Assembly (NCBI RefSeq): GCF_020829625.1
Contig: NZ_JAIVFX010000019.1
Location: 44,793-108,792, forward strand
Length of the DNA stretch: 64,000 nucleotides
Source: Nostoc sp. XA010
GTDB taxonomy: Bacteria > Cyanobacteriota > Cyanobacteriia > Cyanobacteriales > Nostocaceae
Direction: 5' to 3'
The first letter of the stretch is position 1, and every line of letters starts with the position of its first letter. The notes beneath the pieces were generated by a model. The model searched no databases and had not been told where the DNA came from. It saw only the letters and a list, made by a program, of their open reading frames with translations. A program made the position numbers and the translations under genes. This document shows, one piece after another, positions 35,531-44,785 of this stretch.

Positions 35531-37759
35531 CTATTTTTCTACAGCTTGACGCAGAGCTAATTGCTGTTGTTTGATATAAGGTACGTAATTACTACTAGAG
35601 TTTGATACCCCATTAGCTACAACCCCAATCAGATTTAACTTACTCAGCATCGCTGTAGCTTGATTAAGCTGACTTCGCGTCACAATCCCAATACTTGCCA
35701 CCATGACCACGCTACGACAAGATGATGCGGTGAGCATAGCATCCACTAAACCGAGAACTGGGGAAGCATCTATGAGTACCAAGTCATAGTTTTCCTCAAA
35801 TGCTGCCATTAATTCCATCATCCGAGGGGAACTCAACAGATTAGCTGGGTCAGCAGGTCTGGGGCCAGCTGTCAAAATATCGATGTAGGCGGAACCTGAG
35901 TATTGAAGACTAATCTGGTTGGGTAGGGTTGCATCACTAGCCAATAGAGTTGAAAGCCCCTGTTCATTAGGAAGATTCAACTGTTCATGCAGACTGGGAT
36001 CGCGTAAATTGGCATCAATCAGCAGTACCCTTTTGTGTAAACGGGCAGCACTCATCGCCAAACCTAACGCCAAAGCTGATTTACCCTCATCAGGTAAAGC
36101 TGAGGTAATCATCAAAGATTTTAAGTTAGCAACAGTATTTAAAAGTTCAATGTTTTTGTAAATCAGATCCAGCGATTCCCAACGCGGTGGAGATTGCAGT
36201 ACCTGAATTGTCCAGGGGGCGAGAACTTCTGGCTTACCAAAGGGTAACTTGATCATTGATTCTCTGGGTTTGGCTGGCGGTAATTTGGGAGTTGTTCCCA
36301 ACAACGGCATGGCCATTTGCTTCTCTAACTCAGCAGTGGTGTGAACTGCATCATCAGCCGATTCTCGAATAAAGGCAGTAATGCCACCTAACATAAACCC
36401 AACCACAGCACCTAACAGCAAGTTCTGTTGAAGATTGGGGCCTAATTGTCCGCCTTTTTGAGGTTCTTCCACAACTTCCCAATTAAATCCACCCTTGGAA
36501 AGTTCTTGCCGCAATTGCTGTTCTGCTCTTAAAAGCTGCTCTAACCTTTCACGGCTAAATTGCAACTGCGGTAGCATCCGATTGTAATAAGCTAAAAGAG
36601 GCGGGAAGCGTTTGATTTCAAAACGTAGCTCGTTTTCTTTCTGGGCCAAAGTTTGATCGCGAGCAGTTAAAGCAACTATATTTGTCTGTGTTTCCACTAG
36701 CTGACCAGCAAGGCTGAGATCAATTTGACCGAGTTGCCCTTTTTCGAGAAGAGAGTCTCCATTCGTGAATGCACCAGCAGATTTTCCGCCTAAAGTTCTT
36801 CCTACTTCTTGTTGCAATAATTCCTTCTGACTCTGAAGCTGTTCTTTGAGCTTCTGCACACTCGGAGTTTTATCTGTAAAACGTAAGCGTTCTTGTGCTA
36901 GTGCCAGTTCGCTTTTTTGGATTTCGTTTAGTAAGCCTTGATAGCGAGTAGATTGACTCAGACGAGAAGCAACTAGAGCATTTTGAGGAGAACGGTTAAG
37001 TTGTTCTTCTAAAGATTTTTGGCGTGCTAATGCTTCGCCATACTGGGCACGAGTTGTCTGTCTTTCTTGGGCAATATTATTTAAAGCTGTCTCAATCGCT
37101 TTAGCCTGTGACTCTGGATCAATTAAGTTCTGATTTCTGCGGAACCTTTGTAAATTTGTCTCAGCCGCGTTTACTTCTTCACTGGCTTTACTTAACTGTT
37201 CCCTGATAATTTGCAGACCTTTTTGTAACCGCGAATTCTGTTGTTGTTTGTTATATTCCACATAAACTTGTCGAATTGCATCCAGAACTTTTTGTGTTTT
37301 TTCTGGATCTCCAGCAGTGTATTCAACTTGAAATATTTTAGTAGCGACATTATCTTCTTTGCTCCTTAATTGAGTTAAGACCAAAGAAGTTTTAATTTCA
37401 CCTGCACTTATATCTGGATAATCAGACTGAAGTTTATCAACTGCTTTTTGGATAAGTCCCGAACTCTGCATCAAGTTAAGCTGAGTCGCAGTATCTATCA
37501 CAACATCAGAGTCAGTAAACTGATTGTCTATCCCCGCACCTTCTTTTTTACCTTGATAGTTAGGTTCTACTAGCAGTTGCATAGAACTTTTATAAGTTGG
37601 CTTGGTTTTAAAAGTTACCATGCCTGCAATAGCAATAGAAGTAATTAATACTGCTAGGAACCAAGGAAATCTTCGCACAAATACGGCAAACAATTGTCCG
37701 TAGCTTGGTTCAGTTTCCGAAGCTGGAGCTATATGAGGATTTAGACTAGTTTGAACCAC
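35531..37759 (-). CDS. Wzc-like polysaccharide co-polymerase and BY-kinase
   Basis: This protein controls polysaccharide chain length and export. It has an N-terminal Wzz domain with membrane segments near residues 25 and 440, a long coiled coil between them, and a C-terminal bacterial tyrosine kinase domain: Walker A ALPDEGKS near 555, Walker A' LLIDANLRDPS near 582, and Walker B LVLIDASP near 665. The C-terminal tail carries only two tyrosines (YVPY), fewer than the usual tyrosine cluster. I start at GTG 37759 because AAGGA lies 8 bases before it; the frame can also start at TTG 37780. The island of Anabaena has a similar gene just before hepC. Confidence 0.88.
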   Translation of the reverse strand: MVQTSLNPHIAPASETEPSYGQLFAVFVRRFPWFLAVLITSIAIAGMVTFKTKPTYKSSMQLLVEPNYQGKKEGAGIDNQFTDSDVVIDTATQLNLMQSSGLIQKAVDKLQSDYPDISAGEIKTSLVLTQLRSKEDNVATKIFQVEYTAGDPEKTQKVLDAIRQVYVEYNKQQQNSRLQKGLQIIREQLSKASEEVNAAETNLQRFRRNQNLIDPESQAKAIETALNNIAQERQTTRAQYGEALARQKSLEEQLNRSPQNALVASRLSQSTRYQGLLNEIQKSELALAQERLRFTDKTPSVQKLKEQLQSQKELLQQEVGRTLGGKSAGAFTNGDSLLEKGQLGQIDLSLAGQLVETQTNIVALTARDQTLAQKENELRFEIKRFPPLLAYYNRMLPQLQFSRERLEQLLRAEQQLRQELSKGGFNWEVVEEPQKGGQLGPNLQQNLLLGAVVGFMLGGITAFIRESADDAVHTTAELEKQMAMPLLGTTPKLPPAKPRESMIKLPFGKPEVLAPWTIQVLQSPPRWESLDLIYKNIELLNTVANLKSLMITSALPDEGKSALALGLAMSAARLHKRVLLIDANLRDPSLHEQLNLPNEQGLSTLLASDATLPNQISLQYSGSAYIDILTAGPRPADPANLLSSPRMMELMAAFEENYDLVLIDASPVLGLVDAMLTASSCRSVVMVASIGIVTRSQLNQATAMLSKLNLIGVVANGVSNSSSNYVPYIKQQQLALRQAVEK

Positions 37760-38019
37760 TTTTATTATCCTTGTCTTCAAGACTTACGCTAAGAGATTCT
37801 CCGAAGAATACCTATTTGTTTAACAAACTACCCAGGAGCAGATAGAAAAATAAATAGGTAATCTTATAGTGGGAAAGGATTACGAAATAAAACCGCAACG
37901 CTAGAGCCATTATTCCTTGAGATACCACGCCTACAAAGAACATGGTTTGAATTATTAGTCTGATATCAGAAAGTTTTTTTGCCCACTCTTAAAGTCAGGT
38001 ATGTACCAAAAAACAATAA

Positions 38020-39126
38020 CTAATGACCAATGAATATTTGATCCACGCCACAAGCTTGGTTAATAATTTGCTCAACTTTCCCAAAGAAGGCATTCTCTGA
38101 AAAGTTTGCAACGGCATGATTACGGATGCGATCGTAATCCCAAGAAATGCCATTGGCTTCTAGCAATGCAATTTGTAGAGATTCGGGTGTTTGCCTTTTG
38201 AAAAAGACTCCTGTTTCACCTGGTATTTGAGTATCTAATACTCCACCTGCACCATAAGCGATGACTGGTGTGCCGCTAGCATTAGCCTCTACTGGAACTA
38301 ATCCGTAGTCTTCTAAGGCTGCGACAATAATAGACTTGGCTTTGGAAAACAAGTCTTTGCGGGTTTTATCGCTTACGTGTCCCAAGAATTCAATATTTTT
38401 TAATGCTTTGGATTTTAACCGTGCTTGTTCTGGCCCATCACCTGAGATTAATAAGCGCCATCCCAGCCAATTAAAAGCTTCAACTATTATATCAAGGCGC
38501 TTATAGCTGATCATCCGGGCTGAGGCCAGATAATATTCTTCTTTTATATCGGAAAAAAGAAATTTACTAGTATCAATTGGATAGTTTACCATCATTGCCT
38601 TTTTGCCATAAATACTTTCAATACGGCGGGCAACAACACTAGAATTAGCAATGTAAAGATCAGGTTCCTGTGCATATTTCAGGTCTACCTTTCTCATTAC
38701 TTGAAATATTTGTTCGATTAAAGGAGCAAAATATCTATAGTCTCCGTACTCTCTTAAATAGGTTGCTGTATCCCATAAGAAACGGGTGACATTATGGCAA
38801 AAACAAATGTGGCGAGCATTGGGATTTTTTCGCACTGCTTTGGCGAAGCTGGTGCTACTGCTAATAATTAAATCATAATCTTGCAGATCCAAGGCACGAA
38901 AGGCAGGAAAATATAGAGGAGCCATTGACCTAAAATATTTTACTGCACCAGGAATCTTTTGCAAAAAGGTTGTGTTGACTATGCGATCGCCTAGATCAAT
39001 AGTTTTTTCTGGATCGTACAGAGATGTGAAAATATCTGCTTCGGGATAGCGCTTACAAAGCAGTTCAAACACACGCTCTGCCCCACCTCGCTGGGTTAAA
39101 TAATCATGGACTAGAGCAATTTTCAT
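38020..39126 (-). CDS. Glycosyltransferase, GT4 family (mannosyltransferase-like)
   Basis: The 368-residue protein starts with KIALVHDYLTQRGGAERVFE, the typical acceptor-side glycine motif of GT4 enzymes. Its donor domain has LASARMISYKRLDIIVEAF near residue 200, LLISGDGPEQ near 222 and ALEDYGLVPVEANASGTPVIAYGAGG near 275. The sequence resembles WbaZ-type mannosyltransferases. It lies 240 bases upstream of the Wzc-like start and after a strong hairpin. Confidence 0.88.
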   Translation of the reverse strand: MKIALVHDYLTQRGGAERVFELLCKRYPEADIFTSLYDPEKTIDLGDRIVNTTFLQKIPGAVKYFRSMAPLYFPAFRALDLQDYDLIISSSTSFAKAVRKNPNARHICFCHNVTRFLWDTATYLREYGDYRYFAPLIEQIFQVMRKVDLKYAQEPDLYIANSSVVARRIESIYGKKAMMVNYPIDTSKFLFSDIKEEYYLASARMISYKRLDIIVEAFNWLGWRLLISGDGPEQARLKSKALKNIEFLGHVSDKTRKDLFSKAKSIIVAALEDYGLVPVEANASGTPVIAYGAGGVLDTQIPGETGVFFKRQTPESLQIALLEANGISWDYDRIRNHAVANFSENAFFGKVEQIINQACGVDQIFIGH

Positions 39127-39248
39127 GAATTTGACCTAAAGTTTCGATCAGGTTTATTTCAACGCTCCCTAGCAAGTTATTATCAACAACTTTAGTGTCC
39201 CGCAGTATAGCTCCTATCCTCTTCACGAAATTCTGGCGATAAATATAT

Positions 39249-39276
39249 AGGGGCGTACAACTAGCTGTACGCCCCT
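39249..39276. terminator. Strong hairpin within the island, possible terminator or dispersed repeat
   Basis: AGGGGCGTACA (39249-39259) pairs perfectly with TGTACGCCCCT (39266-39276) around a six-base loop. It lies just after the stop of the SAF-domain oxidoreductase gene, in the 172-base gap before the GT4 gene. On the minus strand no T run follows, so it may be a dispersed palindrome that acts as a barrier rather than a classical terminator. Confidence 0.45.
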
Positions 39277-39298
39277 ACAGCCGATTCATTTGTAGCTA

Positions 39299-40612
39299 TT
39301 ACCCAACTGCTACTAAGATTTTTTCTGAGGCGAAATAAGTGTTTTGCTCAGTTCTTAGTTGGTCGCAGAGTCTGCCTTCAGGTAATTCTACATCCTCATA
39401 AGTGAGGACTTGATCCTTAGAAATATCTCGTTTGAGGCGACATCCTTCAGCTAAACCAATTGGTAGGAGATTTTGCTGTTGGACGATGGGGGAATTTTCA
39501 CATTGTCCGTAGGTCATGTAGTAACCAATGCCATCTAAGGTTTCTCCTGCTTTCAGGTCGATTTTGGCAGTGGTGACAACATCTACTAGCGGGCCTGCTA
39601 GTGGAGACATAACCGCATCACCAAATAGGACAGCACGCGCTACAGACAAGGGAACTTCAAAATGACAGAGGTGGTAAGGAGTATAGAAGCTGTAAAGTGG
39701 GCCTTCGCCTAATTTATATAAGTTGAGATAGTGCTGTTGCTTGGGGTCGTCGTGAGTGGCAAATACATATACGCCTGGGCCAGGTTTTGCTCCAACTACA
39801 TAATCGACAATGCCGCCCAGTTCTTTGAGTTGTTCAACATCATATATATGGGCCATTTCATCGACATAACCGTTGAAGTCATATCCTAGCATTCCCCGTT
39901 TGGCGACTTTCATACCTGTGGCATTGGCAACGATCGCTTGCTCAAAGGAAATTTTGGTTCCATCGGCAAAGCTAGCCACCATGTGGGGCTTTTGACCCCA
40001 ACGTTTAGCAAATCCTTCCTGGGTGGTGGGATTGCGATAGGGGTCTTGGAGTCCTTTAATGTTACCGCACAATAACGGAGTTAGACCAATGCTTTTTACA
40101 AAGCGGTAGAGGTTCATTTGCACCCCTGGCTGATCGCCATCACAGGCGCTGAGAATCACACCTGCTTTGTCAGCATAGACTTTGAGGATGGGGCCAATGG
40201 TGCCGTCGAGTTCGGCATTCATCATAATCACATGCTTGCAATAGGCGATCGCTTCCATAACGATGTGAGCGCCAAATTCCACTGCACCTGTGACTTCGAT
40301 TAATGCATCGATGCCCTCGGCCCGACACAGTAACTTAGCGTCTTCTGTGACTGCATATTTACCGTTTGCGATCGCATCTTCTAATTCGCTGACAGTTGCA
40401 ACAACTTGAATATCTTCAATTCCTGCTTCCGAATAAGCTTGTTTAGCTGCATCAATCTGGCGATTGGAGATAGCAACTAACTCCATTCCTGGCACTGAAT
40501 TGACAATTTGGTTGGCAATTCCTCGACCCATAAAACCAGCACCAATCATTCCCACCTTGATAGGATTTCCTGCTGCTGCACGGGTTTGTAAGGCGCGATC
40601 GATAATAATCAT
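39299..40612 (-). CDS. NAD(P)-dependent oxidoreductase with C-terminal SAF domain
   Basis: The 437-residue protein has an N-terminal Rossmann domain with VGMIGAGFMGRGIANQI near residue 20, like homoserine dehydrogenases and DapB-type reductases, then a catalytic-like middle domain with LCGNIKGLQDPYRNPTT near 185, and a C-terminal SAF domain (about 365-430, with LKRDISKDQVLTYEDVELPE). SAF domains occur in sialic acid synthases and pyruvate-type sugar enzymes, so a role in acidic or modified sugar synthesis is possible. A strong AAGGAG lies ten bases before the ATG. Conserved in comparable islands, but its reaction is unknown. Confidence 0.8.
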   Translation of the reverse strand: MIIIDRALQTRAAAGNPIKVGMIGAGFMGRGIANQIVNSVPGMELVAISNRQIDAAKQAYSEAGIEDIQVVATVSELEDAIANGKYAVTEDAKLLCRAEGIDALIEVTGAVEFGAHIVMEAIAYCKHVIMMNAELDGTIGPILKVYADKAGVILSACDGDQPGVQMNLYRFVKSIGLTPLLCGNIKGLQDPYRNPTTQEGFAKRWGQKPHMVASFADGTKISFEQAIVANATGMKVAKRGMLGYDFNGYVDEMAHIYDVEQLKELGGIVDYVVGAKPGPGVYVFATHDDPKQQHYLNLYKLGEGPLYSFYTPYHLCHFEVPLSVARAVLFGDAVMSPLAGPLVDVVTTAKIDLKAGETLDGIGYYMTYGQCENSPIVQQQNLLPIGLAEGCRLKRDISKDQVLTYEDVELPEGRLCDQLRTEQNTYFASEKILVAVG

Positions 40613-40721
40613 GAACTAAACTCCTTTTTGGAACTGTTGGTTGTGATACAAATTCTCTATAAACTTGCACTTAATAATTTTTTAAAGCTAAATATTAAGT
40701 ACACTTTCATGGGGATTAAGA

Positions 40722-41966
40722 TTAGCTATGGCTAATAACTGGTTCTTTGCTAGATGCTATAGAAGCAGTCTGTTTTTTCTGGCTGTGATTTTCGATAATT
40801 TGCTCCACGACATTTCTGTAAACTTGGGCAAACTTTTCTTTGGTATGATTTGCTCTTGCATATTCCCAAGCCTGACGAGACATCAGCTTTAGGTCTTCTA
40901 CAGGCAAATTGGAAATACTTCTAACTTTCGCCTTAATTTCGTCAACGGAAAGATTATCAAAAATCACGCCAAAATCGTGAACATCTACACCAGATTCGTA
41001 GCTCAAAATCGGAATCAACCCGGCTTGCAAGCAACTGATTACGGCTCCTGACTGCCCTTCAGAAACGGAAGGATAAACAAGCCCTAAACAGTTATTTGTC
41101 ACCTCTATAAACTCAGAGCTACTAACATCAATCCACCCATAAGTATGGATGTTAGGCGTTTCGTACAGTTCTTTATAGAAAGCTTGCTCAAATTCTTTGT
41201 CATTACTTACCGGGCCACAAACTGTTAAATGGTATTCCGGCATTTGGGCAAAGGCATCTAAAACTAAATCTAATCCTTTGAGGACTAAAGCACTACCACC
41301 AAACCACAGAAAACGTTTTCTTACCGCTTCAAAATCTTTCTTGTCGGGATAAGGATAAACGCTAGGCGAAGAAATTGGGATACGATACATCGGTTTGTTG
41401 GCATACTTGAATGTATCAGTTGTGAAATCATTACCCAACACAATCGCGCAATCAGCATATTCAATTCCTAAATTAGGAACTTCAAATCGCTGTGGTTTTA
41501 AGGTGATACCTTTGCGCCGTTGTAGTTCTAGAAGCCTGTTGCATTCTGCTGCATTGCGAAACACCATATTCGCAATGTCAACGTGGAAAATCTTGATGCA
41601 ATCTTTATTGAGTTTTGGTGCAAGCGCTTCCATTCGATGACGGATATCAATGAAAAACGCGTAGTCTTTTTGAGGAACGAATTTATCATTGTGGAATTGG
41701 ATAACATCAACGTTATAGCCTAAAGTTAGAAAAGTTTGGGCTATTTGCCAAACTTCCCAGTACCAAGTATGGTCATTAGGCATTGGCTGACCAGCTTTTA
41801 AGAGAAATGGTTCAATCCGATAAGAAAGTAGTACATTTCCTTTGGAAGGCTGTTTAGGGTTTAGAGAAACAACCTGTAAAGTCTTAGCGTAATTGATGCG
41901 AGCTTGGACTTTTTTAGACACAAAAGAAATAGTATTACCGACACGAGATAGAAGATTATTTGGCAT
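40722..41966 (-). CDS. Glycosyltransferase, GT4-like
   Basis: The 414-residue protein shows the C-terminal half of a GT-B enzyme: FLWFGGSALVLKGLDLVLDAF near residue 220, YHLTVCGPVSND near 250, and VYPSVSEGQSGAVISCLQAGLIPILSY near 300-325. The N-terminal half is less typical but contains VLLSYRIEPFLL near 46 and DVIQFHND near 92. The donor-binding E-x7-E motif is partly replaced (EGQSGAVIS), so donor chemistry may differ. It follows the rfbC-like gene by 90 bases. Confidence 0.78.
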   Translation of the reverse strand: MPNNLLSRVGNTISFVSKKVQARINYAKTLQVVSLNPKQPSKGNVLLSYRIEPFLLKAGQPMPNDHTWYWEVWQIAQTFLTLGYNVDVIQFHNDKFVPQKDYAFFIDIRHRMEALAPKLNKDCIKIFHVDIANMVFRNAAECNRLLELQRRKGITLKPQRFEVPNLGIEYADCAIVLGNDFTTDTFKYANKPMYRIPISSPSVYPYPDKKDFEAVRKRFLWFGGSALVLKGLDLVLDAFAQMPEYHLTVCGPVSNDKEFEQAFYKELYETPNIHTYGWIDVSSSEFIEVTNNCLGLVYPSVSEGQSGAVISCLQAGLIPILSYESGVDVHDFGVIFDNLSVDEIKAKVRSISNLPVEDLKLMSRQAWEYARANHTKEKFAQVYRNVVEQIIENHSQKKQTASIASSKEPVISHS

Positions 41967-42055
41967 TTATTTCTACCCTAATTAATTATTGTATTACCTT
42001 ATAGAAAGCAGCCAGTATGTTCTACAAAAAACATCTGGCGTAGAGAAATCTATAG

Positions 42056-42613
42056 TTATCTGGAAGCTGTACCGCCAACAGTCATCATTCTCAACAAAGG
42101 CCAATTTAAATCTTTCTCAGATATTTCAGTCACATCTAGAGGCCAATCAATGGCAAAGAATGGGTCGTCATAGCGTAAACCTCTTTCATACCCTGGCGTG
42201 TAAAATTCGCCCACTTGATATATAACTTCAGTCTCATTTGTGAGTGCTTGATAGCCATGAGCAAACATTTCTGGAACATACAAAGCACGGCGGTTTTCTG
42301 GAGTTAGCTCTACACCAATGTGTGATAAAAAGCTAGGAGATTCTGGACGCATATCAATAATTACGTCATAGATAGCGCCTTTAGTACAGCGAATTAATTT
42401 CGTTTCTGCTGCTGGCAGAATTTGATAATGCATTCCCCGGATAGTGCCTTTTTTATAGTTAAAAGACAGGTTACATTGGGCAACTGTTGGCTTTAATCCG
42501 TGTGCTTCAAATTCTTGAGCGCAGAAAGACCGAGCAAAAAAACCACGGTGGTCTGGTTTTTCTTCTAAGTCAATAATGAATGCGTCTTTGAGTGCAGTTT
42601 CGGTAAAAATCAT
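42056..42613 (-). CDS. rfbC: dTDP-4-dehydrorhamnose 3,5-epimerase family protein
   Basis: The 185-residue cupin-like protein matches RfbC. It has the N-terminal DHRGFFARSFCAQEFEAHGL near residue 20, the catalytic His-containing IRGMHYQ near 60, and the core RCTKGAIYDVIIDMRPESP near 76. Length equals that of classical RfbC. In this island, with a CDP-glucose-forming RfbF rather than the dTDP-glucose pathway, it may epimerise a CDP-4-keto sugar instead. The last residues run close to the next gene start, and no ribosome binding site is obvious. Confidence 0.85.
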   Translation of the reverse strand: MIFTETALKDAFIIDLEEKPDHRGFFARSFCAQEFEAHGLKPTVAQCNLSFNYKKGTIRGMHYQILPAAETKLIRCTKGAIYDVIIDMRPESPSFLSHIGVELTPENRRALYVPEMFAHGYQALTNETEVIYQVGEFYTPGYERGLRYDDPFFAIDWPLDVTEISEKDLNWPLLRMMTVGGTASR

Positions 42614-42674
42614 TTGATTGCTTTGAGATGAATGTTGGTTAATTAAATTAGATATTCTTCTGGCGAGAACGTTT

Positions 42675-43526
42675 TTAAGTTGATACTTTAACTAGATCAG
42701 ATGCAGAAGGTAATTCTGCTCTAGGATAAGTATCATCCCAGTATTGAGTGCAGAGGTCTGGCTTTTCAGGAGGGTTGGCCGTGTAACAAAAGAATAGCGC
42801 TGACCGTTCTTCTGTGCGGACTGTGCCGTGATGCAAAGCATTTTTCGTATCTACAATAATCACAGTACCTGCTGGGCCTGGGCAGGATTTCCAAGCTGAT
42901 TTCGGGATGACTGATTTTACTTCTTCATCATCGATACCCATATAGCCTGACTTCCAAAGTTTGTAGTAAAGTTGAACATAACTCCAACTAAATAAAGAAG
43001 TTAAAGAGCGGGGGATGTATTCAAAAGGCCCAGTTTTTTCTTCTACATTATTTAAGTAAATGAATATTTTGATAATGCGACGGTCTTCGGCATCGCTATG
43101 CCATAGCAGTGTCCCAAACTGATGTTTGCTAGGGAAATCTTTGCGTAAATGTACACCATGAAAAGCAACAGGAAGACCAATATAATTTTCGATAATATTG
43201 AGAAGTCTTTTCTCGATTCCCCAAGCATAAAATTCTGGTAAACCTGTAACTGTGGAAATTTGTGGTAACTTTTGCTCTAGATGGTCATTGTTGGCATTTT
43301 CCATCTGAGACAATTGATGGTAAGCAGCTTTGAGCAGTTCTGAGCTAGAGTTTAGCCCTAAATCTGCCAGTGTTGTGACGTAAACGCCATCTTTTTTGAG
43401 AGCATTAAGAATATTGCGATCGCTTCCTTCTAAGGCTGGCAAATTTCTGCTATGCTTCCAACGGGCTAGATAATATTCAAAGTCAGAAGATAGTGTAGCT
43501 ATTTTGCATTTTATAGCACTAAACAT
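42675..43526 (-). CDS. Phytanoyl-CoA dioxygenase family Fe(II)/2-oxoglutarate enzyme
   Basis: The 283-residue protein has the PhyH double-stranded beta-helix fold. The iron-binding HxD is in LLWHSDAEDRRI near residue 155, and the distal His in ALHHGTVRTEERSALFF near 248, with the Arg that would bind 2-oxoglutarate. AAGGAG lies about 11 bases before the ATG. PhyH enzymes hydroxylate diverse small molecules; within a sugar-nucleotide cluster it may oxidise a sugar or lipid intermediate. It uses 2-oxoglutarate, which is also the nitrogen-status signal of cyanobacteria. Confidence 0.85.
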   Translation of the reverse strand: MFSAIKCKIATLSSDFEYYLARWKHSRNLPALEGSDRNILNALKKDGVYVTTLADLGLNSSSELLKAAYHQLSQMENANNDHLEQKLPQISTVTGLPEFYAWGIEKRLLNIIENYIGLPVAFHGVHLRKDFPSKHQFGTLLWHSDAEDRRIIKIFIYLNNVEEKTGPFEYIPRSLTSLFSWSYVQLYYKLWKSGYMGIDDEEVKSVIPKSAWKSCPGPAGTVIIVDTKNALHHGTVRTEERSALFFCYTANPPEKPDLCTQYWDDTYPRAELPSASDLVKVST

Positions 43527-43575
43527 TGCGTAAATTCTCCTTTTTTTGATACATATTTCTTAGAAATTTAATAGC

Positions 43576-44583
43576 TTACGGCTTATAAGTCCGCACTTGT
43601 TGAGTAGGTATTTCACTTGATTCTGCTAAACCGAGTTCTTTAGAAACCATCACATCAAAAGCACACAAGCTGACTAAAGCCAAAAATGGAATTACTATTT
43701 TGATAGCGGACATCGGCCATCTTCTTAAAGCACCCAAGAAAACTTTCAAATTGACTTCTTTACCGTTCTGCAAAAGCATCCGCCTACAAAACTGCTTAGA
43801 ATATCCACTTTTCTCTAATTTCAAAATCACTTCGGGTATGTGTTTGTATTGCATTAGCAGTGCAGATTTTGGTTCCTTTTGCCAATAACTCACACCAACA
43901 ATACATTCTAAATAAGTATCTTGAGTGACGATTACTCTGCCATTAGCAGCACAATATCCGGCTAGATATGCTAAAGATATCCAGTTATTCTCAGCATCTT
44001 GCCATTTTTGGAGAGCGCGTTTTACTAGGTCAGTGCGGTAGACTGTAGCAGTCAGAAAAATTACTGCGCCAACACTTTTTGAGAAACAATGTTCAAATAT
44101 AGCTTTACCATCACCATCACCATCTTCACTATCTATATCAAACCAGCGATTACCAACAATTGTTGGTGGGTGAACTGGTTCACCAGTAATTTGGTTCCGT
44201 CCAGAAAAATTGAGAAACAATAATGATAAATCTTCATGCTGTTTGAGTTTGCTAATCACATAAACAATAGCTCTATCTTGAATTGGGTCATCATCACCAA
44301 TTGTCCAAACATATTTAGTTGTTGTAGAATTTAGGCAATACATAATATTTTTGACTACGCCTAAATTCTTGAAATTTTTATTCGATTTAAATGTAATATT
44401 ACTAAGTGTTGTTTGCCATTTTTCGATCACTTCCTGAGTATTGTCTGTTGAACAATTATCAGAAACTAAAATTTCACAGTCGTCTTCAAAACCTTTAATA
44501 GCTTGAGCTAACCAAGTAAGTTGCTTATCTAGAAGCTGGGCACGATTAAATGTAGGAATGGCAATAGTCAGCAGTTTATTCAT
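43576..44583 (-). CDS. Glycosyltransferase, GT2 family with C-terminal hydrophobic segment
   Basis: The 335-residue enzyme opens with LTIAIPTFNRAQLLDKQL, has ILVSDNCSTDNTQEVI near residue 38 and the metal-binding TIGDDDPIQD near 95. A hydrophobic helix near residues 294-314 (IKIVIPFLALVSLCAF) probably anchors it to the membrane. It is separated from the PhyH gene by 49 bases and is likely part of the same transcript. Confidence 0.87.
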   Translation of the reverse strand: MNKLLTIAIPTFNRAQLLDKQLTWLAQAIKGFEDDCEILVSDNCSTDNTQEVIEKWQTTLSNITFKSNKNFKNLGVVKNIMYCLNSTTTKYVWTIGDDDPIQDRAIVYVISKLKQHEDLSLLFLNFSGRNQITGEPVHPPTIVGNRWFDIDSEDGDGDGKAIFEHCFSKSVGAVIFLTATVYRTDLVKRALQKWQDAENNWISLAYLAGYCAANGRVIVTQDTYLECIVGVSYWQKEPKSALLMQYKHIPEVILKLEKSGYSKQFCRRMLLQNGKEVNLKVFLGALRRWPMSAIKIVIPFLALVSLCAFDVMVSKELGLAESSEIPTQQVRTYKP

Positions 44584-44785
44584 ATTAAGGTTTAATCTGT
44601 AGTTAAGAAGGTATTAAGCTGCTTCCCAATCTAATTTTTTGTGGTTCGGCGGCAAAATTTATAGTAGATACACCTTGTAATTACTCTTTAGCGATTTCCA
44701 AAATACATCAAAGCATTTATCTCTTGGAAATCACTTAAATATTGCCCATGATCGCGATGCCAGATAAATATAGTAATAACAGGCA

